The notes beneath the pieces were generated by a model. It worked only from the letters and a program-made list of their open reading frames with translations. It did not search any database and was not told where the DNA came from. This document shows, piece by piece, positions 1 to 9,221 of a stretch of DNA of 64,000 nt. Both the position numbers and the translations under genes were made by a program. The stretch comes from Streptomyces venezuelae (GTDB taxonomy: Bacteria > Actinomycetota > Actinomycetes > Streptomycetales > Streptomycetaceae): NCBI RefSeq assembly GCF_008642275.1, contig NZ_CP029189.1:62001-126000 (forward strand). The letters run 5' to 3'. Position 1 is the stretch's first letter. Each line of letters starts with the position of its first letter.

Positions 1-319
1 GGACCCCGAACTGGGCCCTGGACTGGATCATCTGAGGCAGGCCCATACGGGGACCCTGGTTGGCGTGGACGGCCATGAAGAACGTGCCGAAGCAGGCACC
101 GAGGACCACGGCCGCCACCGACCGGCCCAGGCCGAGGCCGATCGAGGGGCCGATGAATCCGATGACGAGCGTGGTCAGGACGAAATTGCCGGAGAACCAG
201 AACGGGCCCTGGTGCCAGAGCTTGCCGTGGCGCTCGTCCACGGGGATGTGGTCGATGGACCGCGCCTCGGGGGCGGTCAGCAGGGGGAGACCGCGGCGCG
301 GGGCTTGCAGGTCGTGCAC
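1..319 (-). CDS. NCS1-family nucleobase/cation permease, N-terminal part (cut by window edge)
   Basis: I translated this by hand. The product starts VHDLQAPRRG and, after about 45 soluble residues, enters hydrophobic segments. It contains the stretch GPRMGLPQMIQSRAQFG, a hallmark of nucleobase:cation symporter-1 proteins (cytosine, uracil, allantoin or hydantoin permeases). These are inner-membrane importers with about 12 helices, and only the first two are present here. The gene continues beyond base 1. The GTG start at 319 is chosen because AAAGGA lies about 10 bases upstream and the N-terminus then matches the family pattern. Substrate cannot be told from this fragment. Confidence 0.85.
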   Translation of the reverse strand, partial: MHDLQAPRRGLPLLTAPEARSIDHIPVDERHGKLWHQGPFWFSGNFVLTTLVIGFIGPSIGLGLGRSVAAVVLGACFGTFFMAVHANQGPRMGLPQMIQSRAQFGV

Positions 320-429
320 AGGGGGGTCCTTTGCGCTCAGAGCCGGAAAGGGCGGCCGCTCCACGACCGCGTGGCCGGCTGCCTCCGAGAAGCAAACCGG
401 GCACCGGTTCCCCGGCACATGAGCAAGCA

Positions 430-1188
430 CTACTCAACCCCTGTGCGCCCGTGGTCCACGGGCCCCGGCTCCTGGGTCCCCTGTGCCGGAGGACGAGCAC
501 TGCGGGTGTGCGACGGACAGCCGACGGCGGCCCGTTCGGCGAAACGCCCGGCGATGTTCCAAGCGGCCGCATCCTGGATGTCTGGTTCGCTGATCTCGAC
601 GGCTTCCCGGTGGAAATCCACGAACAGCGCCACTGGCTCCATGTCATCGATCCCGTGGAACGACACATGGCCCGCACCGCCGGACTCCTTGGCGGCAGTC
701 GCCGCAAGAATCAGGGGAAGGCGGTACTCGCCGTAGGTGTCGTAGTCGCGGAAGGCCCCGCTGATCACGATATCGCCGTGATGGTGCAACGACATGGAGT
801 GAACCTGCAGCAGGCTCGGGGCCGGGTTGACGCGCAGGTGATCCAGCAGGGCCTCGACGCGGGAGTCCCGCCTCAGCTTTCGGGTCTCCCTGAGGTAGAT
901 GCCCGGATGTCCCTCGTCACCCACCGCAGGCATCCACTCCGCGATGTCTTCCTCCGTGATCTCGTGGCCGGCACTCCGGAGTTCGCCCAGTGCTTCTTCC
1001 AGGGTCGAGGCATCCTCGATGACGAGATCCGTCAGCAGGTCCTCGTCGAACGGATCGAACCTTTCCGAGAACCGGGGAAGGGTTTCCAGTCGTGTCCGCT
1101 GCTCGATGAGGATCTGCCGGCGCCACGCCTCGAATTCCTCAGCGGAGGCAAAGGTGAGTTGCATCTGGAATTTGATGCCGAATGCCAT
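430..1188 (-). CDS. Hypothetical protein, 252 aa
   Basis: I do not recognise a family. The protein is soluble and acidic, starts MAFGIKFQMQLTF, and has a helical N-terminal part (FASAEEFEAWRRQILIEQ) and a mixed alpha/beta rest with no signal peptide or membrane segment. The ATG at 1188 is preferred to the longer reading frame upstream because GGAGAACGAAGC sits directly before it and the upstream residues are Arg/Gly-rich out-of-frame-like sequence. It lies between the permease and the divergent LAL regulator. The intergenic space on both sides suggests a single-gene transcript. Confidence 0.6.
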   Translation of the reverse strand: MAFGIKFQMQLTFASAEEFEAWRRQILIEQRTRLETLPRFSERFDPFDEDLLTDLVIEDASTLEEALGELRSAGHEITEEDIAEWMPAVGDEGHPGIYLRETRKLRRDSRVEALLDHLRVNPAPSLLQVHSMSLHHHGDIVISGAFRDYDTYGEYRLPLILAATAAKESGGAGHVSFHGIDDMEPVALFVDFHREAVEISEPDIQDAAAWNIAGRFAERAAVGCPSHTRSARPPAQGTQEPGPVDHGRTGVE

Positions 1189-1597
1189 GCTTCGTTCTCC
1201 CTGTTTCCTGTGGTCCTTTCGGCGCGCAGACGCCACCGTGCGCGCCCCGAAGGCTCGGCGGGGGTGGAGAACCGGTCCCACTCCCCTTCGGATATGATCC
1301 ACCCGAGCCGTGGATGTGCCGTCCGCTCTGCCGACGCCACAACCCAGTGCCCGTCACCTGACTGACGGCAGGTCATCCCGCGCTCATCACCTACGCCCGC
1401 AGCGGGCCGCCGCCCGGCCTTGCATGCACTCCGCAATCCAGGTGTGGCGCAGCGTGTTCATTCAGCCTGTTGTGTCGACTTCTCCTCCGGTCCTGTTCTT
1501 CGGCTACGTGAAAACGAGAACTGCCGCACGAGGACTGCCGCACGAGAAAGTCGCGGGCCAGGGCGGGCGGGCAGGGTCGACCGACGGGGGCAGAGGA
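1189..1597. other. Intergenic region between divergent genes, no gene seen
   Basis: This stretch of about 400 bases separates the minus-strand hypothetical gene from the LAL regulator. The open frames that cross it are extensions of the neighbouring genes and have poor codon positions. It should hold the two divergent promoters. I found no convincing palindrome. Confidence 0.4.
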
Positions 1598-4273
1598 ATG
1601 AAGCGAGACGGCGTGCTGCGGCGTTGGCCGCTTGTCGGCCGCGAGGGCGAGCTGAAGGATTTCGACGAGGTCCTGTCGGAAACCCGCAGCGCCGGGTTCC
1701 TGGTATTCGGGCCGGCCGGAGTGGGCAAGTCCCGGCTGGCCGAGGAGTGTCTGGACCGTGCGGCCGTGCTCGGGCACCGGGTCGGCAGGGCGGTCGCCAC
1801 CGCGGCGGCGGCCTCGGTTCCCCTGGGGGCCATCGCCCACCTGCTGCCCGACGGCGTCGATCTGTCCGACCCGGTCTCGGGATTCGCCCACGTGGCCCGG
1901 CTGCTGTCACAGCCGGGCACGGCGAGGCCCCGCACGGTGATCCTGGTCGATGACGTCCACCTGCTCGACGCGACTTCGGCGATGCTGTTGCGGCAGTTGA
2001 TGGACGCCGGGGTGGTCTTCCTGGTGGGAACGGTTCGGTCGGGTGAAGGCCAGGCGCTGGCGGTGGCCGCGCTCGGGCACGGCGACGCCGTGCGGCAGGT
2101 GGACCTCGCCGGATTCACCCGTGAGCAGGTCGTGACCGTGCTGGAGCGGGTCCTGGAGGGGCCTGTCGGGAGGAGCGCGGTCAACCACCTGCTGACCAGC
2201 AGTGGCGGCAATCCCCTCTACCTGCGGGAGTTGGTGGTGGGGGCGGTGGCGGCGGGAGTGCTGACGTGTGACGGCGAGATCTGGGACATGACCGCGGACC
2301 GCCTGCCGGGTACCCGGCGCCTGACCGATCTGATCGGGTCCCGGCTCTCCGTCGCCCCACCCGCCGGCCGCCAGGTGCTGAACGTGCTGTCCCTGTGCGA
2401 GCCGCTGTCCCTCGGCCACCTGGAAAAGGAAGCCGAACCGCACGTGCTGGGCGCATTGGAGCAGTTGGGACTGATCGTCGTCGTCCAGGAGGAACGGCGC
2501 TCAGCGGTCCGGCTCGCCCACCCCCTCTACGGCGAGGTGCTGCGCGCGGACATGACCGCCCAGTGCCGCAGGGACACCTTGCTCCGGCAGGTCCACCTGC
2601 TGAAGCAGAGCGGGGCCCGTCGCAGGGAAGACGCGGTCCACCTCGCCACCTACAAGCTCGCGGCCACGGGCACCGCCAACCCGGCTCTGCTCGTCCGCGC
2701 GGCGGTCCTGGCCGCTCACGCCCGCGAGTACCCCCGTGCGCTCGGTCTCCTGCGGGCGATACCGCAGCAGCACCAGAGCTTCCAGGTCCAGTTGCTGCTG
2801 GGCAAGACGCTGTACGAGGCCGGTGACTACCAGCAGGCCGATCACGTGCTGTCCCAGGCCGACGCCATGGCCTCGACCGAGGAGGAAGTCCTGTCCGCGC
2901 TGCCGGTCCGGACACAGAACCTCCTGTGGGGGCTGGGCACACCCTACGCAGAGGTCCTCGACGTCATCGGGGCCGCCCGTGACCGCGTCACCAGTCCGCT
3001 CGGCCGCCGGGCCCTGCTGCTCAACGAGGCCGCCACGGCGCTCACCGTCGGCAACGTCAGGCGCAGCCTCGCCCTGACCGCGGACCTCGAACCGGAGGGC
3101 ACGCACGCACCGGATGCCCAGGCATGGCTGTGGGCCGCCTTGACCAGGTCCACCGCCCTCTCGGTCACGGGTCGCGGCGAGGAGGCCGAGGGCTGGATCC
3201 GCCGCGCCATGGCCTTCGGCTCGGCTGCCGGCGAACCCGACTCACCGGCCACGCACGAGGTGAGCCACTGGGCGGTTCTCGTCCTGGCCCTGGCGGAGAG
3301 CGGTCGCCTCGCCGAGGCCCAGGAGGTGGGCGCGCGGGCGTTCGGGGACGTCACGGACGCGAGTGCGAGCGCAGACCGTCGGCTGCTGGCCTTCTATCTG
3401 GCTCGTGGCGCATGGTATGCCGGACACCCCGCCCGGGCGCGGCGCTGGTTCGCGGAGGTGGCCCGGGCGTCCCGCCCGCACACTCCGGTCGTGCTGTCGA
3501 TGGCGCTGGCGGGTGTGGCGGCCGCCGCCGCCCTGCAGGGAGACTGCGAAGCGGCGGAAACGGCCCTGGCCGAACGCGACAGGCTGCCCGCCGCGGGGTA
3601 CTTCCCCGAGGAGCGGCTCGGCGAAGCCTGGCTGTACGTCGCCCGCGGTGAGCTGACCCGCGCGCGAGCGGTTCTGACGGCGGCCGCCGGGGAGGCGTAC
3701 GAGCGCGGGGAGACCGCGTCCGAAGCGATCCTGCTGACCGATCTCGTCCGGCTCGGGAAGCCCGGAGAAGCCGGGGAAGCCGGCGTGGCCAGGGCGGCCG
3801 CCAAGCGGCTGACCGAGATCGCGCGGGAGTGCACCGGCCCCTTCCACCGGTCCCGCGCGGATCTGGCTGTCGCGTGGTCCACGCGCGACCCCGAGGGGCT
3901 GCTCGCCGCCTCGGACGCACTGGAGGCCATGGGGGCGGACCTGCTGGCGGCTGAGGCGGCGAGCACCGCCGCTTCCCTCCTGAGAGCGGCGGGGCAGACC
4001 CGTCGGGCCAGCGCCGCCGCCGTCCGCGCCGAGGATCTCGCCGAACGCTGCGAGGGGGCGAGGACCCCGGCTCTCGTGGTCTGTGAGGCTGTCGTACAGC
4101 TCACCGGGAGAGAGCGCGAGATCGGGCTGCTCGCCTCCCGGGGCATGCTCAGCAAGGACATCGCCGCCGCGCTCACCATTTCGGTGCGCACGGTCGACAA
4201 CCACCTGCAGCGCGTCTACAACAAGCTCGGCATCACCACGCGGGGGGAGCTGGCCGACCGACTGCTGCCCTGA
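1598..4273 (+). CDS. LAL-type LuxR family transcriptional regulator (ATPase), 891 aa
   Basis: Large ATP-binding regulator of the LuxR (MalT-like) class. The N-terminus has VGREGEL, then a Walker A motif GPAGVGKS at residues 38-45 and a Walker B motif VILVDD at 114-119. The middle is an Ala/Leu-rich TPR-like helical array. The last 65 residues form a LuxR HTH (LTGREREIGLLA ... ISVRTVDNHLQRVYNKLG). Length fits the usual 870-1000 residues. ATG 1598 is chosen because AGAGGA precedes it and the VGRE motif then falls at the usual distance; the open frame runs further upstream to 1310 without an RBS. LAL proteins often activate neighbouring pathway genes, but here the neighbours are hypothetical, so the target is unknown. 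Confidence 0.9.
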   Translation: MKRDGVLRRWPLVGREGELKDFDEVLSETRSAGFLVFGPAGVGKSRLAEECLDRAAVLGHRVGRAVATAAAASVPLGAIAHLLPDGVDLSDPVSGFAHVARLLSQPGTARPRTVILVDDVHLLDATSAMLLRQLMDAGVVFLVGTVRSGEGQALAVAALGHGDAVRQVDLAGFTREQVVTVLERVLEGPVGRSAVNHLLTSSGGNPLYLRELVVGAVAAGVLTCDGEIWDMTADRLPGTRRLTDLIGSRLSVAPPAGRQVLNVLSLCEPLSLGHLEKEAEPHVLGALEQLGLIVVVQEERRSAVRLAHPLYGEVLRADMTAQCRRDTLLRQVHLLKQSGARRREDAVHLATYKLAATGTANPALLVRAAVLAAHAREYPRALGLLRAIPQQHQSFQVQLLLGKTLYEAGDYQQADHVLSQADAMASTEEEVLSALPVRTQNLLWGLGTPYAEVLDVIGAARDRVTSPLGRRALLLNEAATALTVGNVRRSLALTADLEPEGTHAPDAQAWLWAALTRSTALSVTGRGEEAEGWIRRAMAFGSAAGEPDSPATHEVSHWAVLVLALAESGRLAEAQEVGARAFGDVTDASASADRRLLAFYLARGAWYAGHPARARRWFAEVARASRPHTPVVLSMALAGVAAAAALQGDCEAAETALAERDRLPAAGYFPEERLGEAWLYVARGELTRARAVLTAAAGEAYERGETASEAILLTDLVRLGKPGEAGEAGVARAAAKRLTEIARECTGPFHRSRADLAVAWSTRDPEGLLAASDALEAMGADLLAAEAASTAASLLRAAGQTRRASAAAVRAEDLAERCEGARTPALVVCEAVVQLTGREREIGLLASRGMLSKDIAAALTISVRTVDNHLQRVYNKLGITTRGELADRLLP

Positions 4274-4289
4274 CCCCCGCGCGGGTGCG

Positions 4290-5147
4290 TCAGGCGTGCC
4301 GGGTCGCGGTGAGCATGCCACGGAACACCTGCACGAATTCCCGGCCGACCGCGCTGTCGTCGAGGGGGAAGGGGTAGCTCGACGACTCGATGGAATCCAG
4401 CCACGCCGACCTCACGTAGACCTCGCGCGCTCCCGTACCGTCCTCCGGGCGGGACGGCTCCGTCACCATCGTCTGCTGCAGCCTCCCCACGAGGGCGACC
4501 CCGCGCCCTTCGGTGTGCACTATCAGGACGATGACCAGGTTCTCGGTGAGAACGCACGCCTCGACCACGGGAGGCGGTCCGGCGAACGAACTACCGCGCG
4601 GGAGCACGCCCTCGTCCGCATACCGCGTTTCGCAGCACAGCTTGGTCGCTGCGCGCAGGTCCCCCAGCGAGTACGCGTGCACCGTGTCCTCCAGCAGGGG
4701 AAGGAGGCGTTGATCGAGATCGGTGATGCGGCACAGCCTGGTCCGGCGCTCTCTCGGCTCCCCGCCGGCGACGGCATGCAGCGCCAACTGCCCGAACAGG
4801 GAGGAAATGGAGAACCTGGCGAGGACGAACGTGAACGACAGCCCTGCGACGATGCATACCAACCCCATGAGCACTTGGGTCGTTTCGCCGCCCGTGATCC
4901 CTGACGCCAGGAATCCCAGCCCTGCCGCGGCGACGGACGCAGAGCCCATCACGGTGATCCCGCGCACGGCGAGAACGATCGATACGAGCAGGCTCAGGGT
5001 GAAGACTGCGGCCGTCCAGACGACGGGCCACATCGAAAGGGCCACCGAAGGGCTGTTCATGAGGGAGAACATCGAATACGCGGAGAACATCTCTCCCAAG
5101 AGGGCTGCCGCTGCCAGAACCGCAACAGAAGACTTTCTCTTCAGCAT
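4290..5147 (-). CDS. Membrane protein of unknown function, 285 aa
   Basis: The product begins MLKRKSSVAVLAAAALLGEMF and has about four hydrophobic segments in the first 120 residues, in two hairpin pairs, followed by a soluble C-terminal domain of about 160 residues. There are no recognisable catalytic motifs. The ATG at 5147 has AAGGAG 12 bases upstream. The gene is convergent with the LAL regulator, only 16 bases away. The topology suggests a small sensor-like or scaffold membrane protein, but this is inference. Confidence 0.6.
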   Translation of the reverse strand: MLKRKSSVAVLAAAALLGEMFSAYSMFSLMNSPSVALSMWPVVWTAAVFTLSLLVSIVLAVRGITVMGSASVAAAGLGFLASGITGGETTQVLMGLVCIVAGLSFTFVLARFSISSLFGQLALHAVAGGEPRERRTRLCRITDLDQRLLPLLEDTVHAYSLGDLRAATKLCCETRYADEGVLPRGSSFAGPPPVVEACVLTENLVIVLIVHTEGRGVALVGRLQQTMVTEPSRPEDGTGAREVYVRSAWLDSIESSSYPFPLDDSAVGREFVQVFRGMLTATRHA

Positions 5148-5308
5148 GACGGAAACGCACTCCTTGGGTCGTTCTGAAATCCCTGGCGCGGTGGGACGAG
5201 GTGAGACGCCAGGTGCTGGTTCAAAGTCTTGTGCGTATGCGGCCGGGTGTCGTGAGCAACGCCTACTCAGCTGGATCCACCCGGCGGTGTTCTCCCCGGT
5301 GAGCCGCC

Positions 5309-5758
5309 TCACCGCCCGGCCGACGCCGCCATGAGCCGGCGCGCGGTGTTCCGCAGCTCGTCGCTGAAGGCGAGGGGCTGCAGCGTTTCCGGGTCGATCC
5401 GGACCTGCACCCGATGGCCGTGGGCATGAACACGGCGGCCCTCCGCGGACCGCACCTGGAACTCGTACGTCACGCTCGTACGGCCGAGCCGGGATATCCG
5501 GAACCACACGCCCACGTCCCCCGTGCCCCGAATCGGTTCCTCGTACGTGACGAGGAATTCACGCACGACGAGATGGGTGTCCCGATACCGTGAGCGACCG
5601 GGGTCCGCACTCCATCCCTGCTCCTGCCAAAAGGCTGTGACGGCTCGCTCGACGAAGAGCGCATGGCGTGAGTTGTGCACCATTCCCAGAAAATCCAGAT
5701 CGTCGAGATGGATCTGGACCCGCTGGGTGCATCCCACTTCGGCGGGCGGTTCCTGCAT
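5309..5758 (-). CDS. Acyl-CoA thioesterase, 4HBT hot-dog fold, 149 aa
   Basis: Single hot-dog domain protein of the YbgC/4-hydroxybenzoyl-CoA thioesterase type, which hydrolyses acyl-CoA thioesters in the cytoplasm. The motif LDFLGMVHNSRHALFVERA near residues 21-39 matches the conserved D-x-x-G-x-V-x-N helix. Length is typical (130-150). ATG 5758 follows AAGGGGAACAGGTC. The long upstream extension of the frame is antisense to the next gene and is not used. Substrate is unknown. Confidence 0.8.
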   Translation of the reverse strand: MQEPPAEVGCTQRVQIHLDDLDFLGMVHNSRHALFVERAVTAFWQEQGWSADPGRSRYRDTHLVVREFLVTYEEPIRGTGDVGVWFRISRLGRTSVTYEFQVRSAEGRRVHAHGHRVQVRIDPETLQPLAFSDELRNTARRLMAASAGR

Positions 5759-5920
5759 GACCTGTTCCCCTTGCTGTCCGGTCGTCGGCGTCCTATACGA
5801 AGCGACGCCCGGTCGCAGTGAACACGACTGCCGAGTGGTCCGCATGAGTAGTCGATGCTCAACGCGACGGACCGGTTGCAAGTCCGAACGCCGGACCGGA
5901 AACCGGCTATGGTGACCGGC

Positions 5921-6421
5921 ATGCATTCGATCGAATTTCGCACGGTTCCCCACTCCTGCGGTGGGCAAGGCCGGGGTGAAACTCCCCCCGTTCTGGAATT
6001 CTCGGTGGACGGGATTCCGTTCCTGGAACTGGTGCGCAGGGCGGAGCTTCCCGATGCGCTCGCGGAACAGGAGGAGCGAGCCGCGGAGTTCGCACCGGAT
6101 CCCTCTCCGCTGCTCGCCGGCGCGTACACGTATCCGACCCCGCTGTCCGTCGGACACCTGCTGGGCACCGAACCCGACAGCGTGCCCCACGGCACCGGGC
6201 CGGGCGACATGCTGCTGTTGTCGTGCACGTGCGGAATCGACGACTGCTGGGCGCTGACGGCGCACATCACCGTCACGGACACCACCGTGACCTGGTCGGG
6301 CTTCCGCAACAACTCCCGGGACTGGAACCACGACGCCCTCGGCGTCCTGGCCTTCTCCCGCTCGCAGTACGAACGTTCGCTCCGCGCGGCCCTGGGCGCC
6401 CTGTCGGCAGCCCGGGACTGA
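5921..6421 (+). CDS. Hypothetical protein with Cys cluster, 166 aa
   Basis: Small soluble protein of unknown family. A Cys-x-Cys-x4-Cys cluster (C102, C104, C109 in CTCGIDDC) sits in a beta-rich region and could bind a metal, which is inference. Start choice: ATG 5921 has a TATGGT hexamer ending 7 bases upstream, so the mRNA may be leaderless. ATG 5909 in the same frame is an alternative. The gene is divergent from the thioesterase and convergent with the SSI gene. Confidence 0.6.
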   Translation: MHSIEFRTVPHSCGGQGRGETPPVLEFSVDGIPFLELVRRAELPDALAEQEERAAEFAPDPSPLLAGAYTYPTPLSVGHLLGTEPDSVPHGTGPGDMLLLSCTCGIDDCWALTAHITVTDTTVTWSGFRNNSRDWNHDALGVLAFSRSQYERSLRAALGALSAARD

Positions 6422-6569
6422 CGCATCAACGGACGCTGGCGGGCGCCGGCGTCGCCGCAGGCTCGGCGGGACGTCCAGGCGCGGCTGCCCGAAGCGGGCC
6501 GCACCGACGCGGCCACACGGCGACGCGTCGGGCTGCCAGGGGTCGAAGGCTCCCCCGCGCCCGCGCTGC

Positions 6570-6604
6570 GGGGCCGGCCACCACCCGCGGTGGCGGCCGG
6601 CCCC
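6570..6604. terminator. Hairpin between convergent genes
   Basis: A 15-bp stem with one mismatch (6570-6584 with 6590-6604) and a 5-base loop. There is no U-tract, as usual for high-GC actinobacteria. It lies between two convergent genes and can serve both strands. Confidence 0.6.
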
Positions 6605-6626
6605 GGCACGACGGGGGGCCGCAGCG

Positions 6627-7052
6627 TCAGAACGCGTAGAGGGCGTTGCCGTTCAGAGTCGCGGACATCACGCACTCGTTGCGGAAGGTGTGCTTCCATT
6701 CAATGCGGTCACCGTTCCACACACCGTCCGCGGTGATGGTGACGCGGTCCTTGCGCCTGGGGCAGGCCCGGCCCCGGTCCGGGGTGGCCAACAGCCGGTC
6801 GAACTCGCCGTCCACGGCGTTGAGGGCGTCACACGCGGCCCGGCGGTCGGGGTGCGTGCCCTCGGCGGTGTAGGCACAGCTGAGGACGGCCGCCCGTAAC
6901 ACCGTGCCCGTGGTGGCGTCGCCCCCCTGAGTGACGGTGAAGACCATTGCGGAGGGTCCGTGCGAGCTCGCGGGGCTCGCTTCCGCCAGGCCCGCGGTGC
7001 CGGCGAGGCAGAGGAGAGCGGCGGCGGAAACAGTGGCGAAGCGATGACGCAT
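6627..7052 (-). CDS. Subtilisin inhibitor-like (SSI family) secreted protease inhibitor
   Basis: Secreted dimeric serine-protease inhibitor of the Streptomyces subtilisin inhibitor family, 141 aa precursor. Residues 1-25 form a Sec signal peptide (cleavage near AEA-SPA). The mature part has four cysteines at 59, 74, 97 and 127. Their spacings of 15 and 30 equal those of the two SSI disulfides. Other family marks are TADGVWNGDRIEW and FRNEC. The reactive loop reads C97-P98-R99-R100-K101, so the P1 residue is Arg where SSI itself has Met. That points to trypsin-like targets. ATG 7052 gives a proper signal peptide; the RBS is weak. It probably guards or tunes extracellular proteases. Confidence 0.95.
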   Translation of the reverse strand: MRHRFATVSAAALLCLAGTAGLAEASPASSHGPSAMVFTVTQGGDATTGTVLRAAVLSCAYTAEGTHPDRRAACDALNAVDGEFDRLLATPDRGRACPRRKDRVTITADGVWNGDRIEWKHTFRNECVMSATLNGNALYAF

Positions 7053-7406
7053 GACAAGGCCCACTTTCGATTCGAAGGTTGTTTGGCGCGCCAGAACTTT
7101 CATGTGTCGCCCAACTGGGGCTGAGCCTGCCAGGCATGAAGGCCTCCCGCACATGGGCGGTCGATTTACGGACAGTCCGTTCGCATGCCGGTGATCCGAA
7201 GGGTGTTCGCGCAGCTCCCGCCGGGTGCCCGCAGGCCCGCACCACGGAGCTGCGCGGCGGACCGACCCCTGCGACGCGGCCTCTCGCACCTGCGGCCCAG
7301 GTGACGGCCACGCACGTTTCATGCGACGGCCCGCCAGGGTGACCGGATCGCTACGGTGAGGAGCCGGCTCGTCGGCTCCGAGGATCCGCGGACCATGCCG
7401 CCCCCA
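7053..7406. other. Intergenic region upstream of the SSI gene, no gene seen
   Basis: About 350 bases with no supported coding frame. The 87-codon plus-strand frame in it (7079-7342) has no RBS and no recognisable protein character. The region must hold the promoter of the SSI gene. Confidence 0.35.
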
Positions 7407-7446
7407 CGCGAAGGCCGCCTCACCGTCGGGCGAGGCGGCCTTCGCG
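7407..7446 (-). terminator. Strong hairpin terminator
   Basis: Perfect 15-bp stem (7407-7421 with 7432-7446) and a 10-base loop. It starts about 80 bases beyond the stop of the minus-strand membrane gene ending at 7528 and probably ends that transcript. Confidence 0.7.
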
Positions 7447-7527
7447 CGCCTGGGGCATCACCGCATCACGGCATGACCGCAACACGACGTCACCGCATCA
7501 CGGCATCGGGGCCGGCCGGTCACCTCT

Positions 7528-9066
7528 TCACCCCTTCAGCCGACGGCCGATCTCCTCCGTCATCCGGCGCTGGAGTTCGGCCAGCTGCTCGTTCGTATAG
7601 GCCGTCAGATCGCCCGGGTCCCCCGGGTTCTTCGCACCCTCCTGCTGCTGTTTCTGCTGCTCCCTGCGTTTGAGCTCCTGCTCCTCGGGCGATCCGGGCA
7701 CCACGTACGCGCACCGGATGAGCGCTCCGTCGGCGGCCTTCAGGCAGGTCGCCTCACGTCCGCCGACCTGGCCCTTCCCCTCCACGCGGTAGCGGACGTT
7801 CTGCTCGCTGCCCACGGTGGCCGTCCACGTTCCGCCCCCGGTGGGGACGACCTCGAACACCTGGTCGTCGTTGTAGCAGCAGACGTCCCGGTACTCCGCC
7901 TTGATCAGGGCGACGAGTGCCTTCGGCGAGGACCACGCCGGATCGAGGCGATGGACCGTCATCGGCGCCAGCCCGCCGCCCTGGTGGCGGGTGGGCACCG
8001 TCGACACGGCCACGACCGAACTGGCCTCCCCCTGCGGGGTGAGCGGGGTGACGTACGCGCTGTGCCCGGCCTCGTCGGCGTACCGCATGGTGAACTCGGA
8101 CTCGTTGCCCTCGTTGGCGCCGTCCTCGGAGGCGTCCCACCCGCTGCGCTCGAACCACCAGTCGCTGAAGCCGCCCACCGCGGCCGTCCCTTCCCGCTGG
8201 CGGGCCGCCAGGCTGATCGGATAGGACGGGCCCGGAACGGCGGAGGTGTCGGTGGTGATCGTGAGCTTTCCGGTCCGCCCGTCGTAGAGCGCGACTCCGG
8301 CGGGCCGCTCGGTCACCACGAGGAACCCGGTCTGGCGCTTGAGCGGTACGACGACCACCGGTGCGCCGCCCGAGCAGGTCACGTAGGCGTCGTCGGCCTC
8401 GAACCGGACCCAGCGCTTCTCGGCCGAGATCTTCCTCCCGAGGTTGTGGGTGAACCAGCCGCTGATCCTCGCGTCCGCCTTCGACACGTCGAACGGACAG
8501 CGCTCCTGGCTGCGGCTCTCGCCGCCGAGGGGCACGTCCTGCACGAGGCCGACCTCGTACCCGGCCAGCCAGCCGCGCCGCTCGACGAGGGTGGCGAACC
8601 GGTCCGAGTCGGGCAGGTAGGTGATGTCGGAGATCTCACCGGTGACGTCGCCCAGGTGCGGAGCGGCCTGCGCCTTGCCTGCCACGTACGGCACCCGGGC
8701 CGCCAGGGCGGGCACGGGCTCCGTCACGACCCGCGCCGTGGCCATGTACGCACGGTCCTGCAGGTACGAGCCGTACACCAGCCAGCCGACGGTCAGGCCC
8801 AGCCCGACGACGGCGCCCAGGCAGCCGAGGGCGGCGGCCGCGTTCCCGACACCCGCACCGCGCCCCGCCCGCCGCCGCAGCCAGCCCACCAGCACCATGA
8901 CCACCACGACGACCGCCGCGGTCAGCAGGGGCAGGGCGAACCAGGCGAAGAGCTTGCGCAACTCCCAGACCACGACAGTGGTGTAGTACGAGGCGTACCA
9001 CAGCACGAACCCCACCGGCAGAACCACGATCCCCACACGCAGTACCCGACCCACAGCGCCCCCCAC
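7528..9066 (-). CDS. Membrane-anchored protein of unknown function, 512 aa
   Basis: Three hydrophobic helices lie in the first 100 residues (around 8-28, 38-62 and 77-99). A large extracytoplasmic-type domain of about 370 residues, rich in beta strands, follows. It includes cysteines (ERCPF, VTCSGG, DVCCYN, ATCLK and IRCAY) that could form disulfides. The C-terminus is a charged helix (ELKRREQQKQQQEGAK). I do not recognise the family. GTG 9066 is the longest start; GTG 9054, preceded by GAGGGG, is a good alternative. The divergent neighbour is also hypothetical. Confidence 0.65.
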   Translation of the reverse strand: MGGAVGRVLRVGIVVLPVGFVLWYASYYTTVVVWELRKLFAWFALPLLTAAVVVVVMVLVGWLRRRAGRGAGVGNAAAALGCLGAVVGLGLTVGWLVYGSYLQDRAYMATARVVTEPVPALAARVPYVAGKAQAAPHLGDVTGEISDITYLPDSDRFATLVERRGWLAGYEVGLVQDVPLGGESRSQERCPFDVSKADARISGWFTHNLGRKISAEKRWVRFEADDAYVTCSGGAPVVVVPLKRQTGFLVVTERPAGVALYDGRTGKLTITTDTSAVPGPSYPISLAARQREGTAAVGGFSDWWFERSGWDASEDGANEGNESEFTMRYADEAGHSAYVTPLTPQGEASSVVAVSTVPTRHQGGGLAPMTVHRLDPAWSSPKALVALIKAEYRDVCCYNDDQVFEVVPTGGGTWTATVGSEQNVRYRVEGKGQVGGREATCLKAADGALIRCAYVVPGSPEEQELKRREQQKQQQEGAKNPGDPGDLTAYTNEQLAELQRRMTEEIGRRLKG

Positions 9067-9175
9067 CCCTCGGCCCCACGTCCGTGCGTCCGATTCTCCA
9101 CCCCGGGCCGGACCGTGTCACCGGCTCGCCCGGAGGCACCGGATTCCGCTGACCGCCCCGCCGTCGTGGGGCTAC

Positions 9176-9187
9176 TGTACGAGTACA
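9176..9187. promoter_or_regulatory. TGTAC-GA-GTACA palindrome, possible operator
   Basis: A 12-bp dyad, TGTAC then two bases then GTACA, lies in the divergent promoter region about 35 bases before the GTG start at 9222. Its position suits a repressor site for either gene. The regulator is unknown. Confidence 0.35.
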
Positions 9188-9221
9188 CCGAGTTGCGCAC
9201 GGTCACCCGAGGAGGAATCCT

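Noticed and set aside
1310..1597. Upstream extension of the LAL gene
   Set aside because: It has no RBS, and the LAL start motif VGRE falls at the usual place from ATG 1598.
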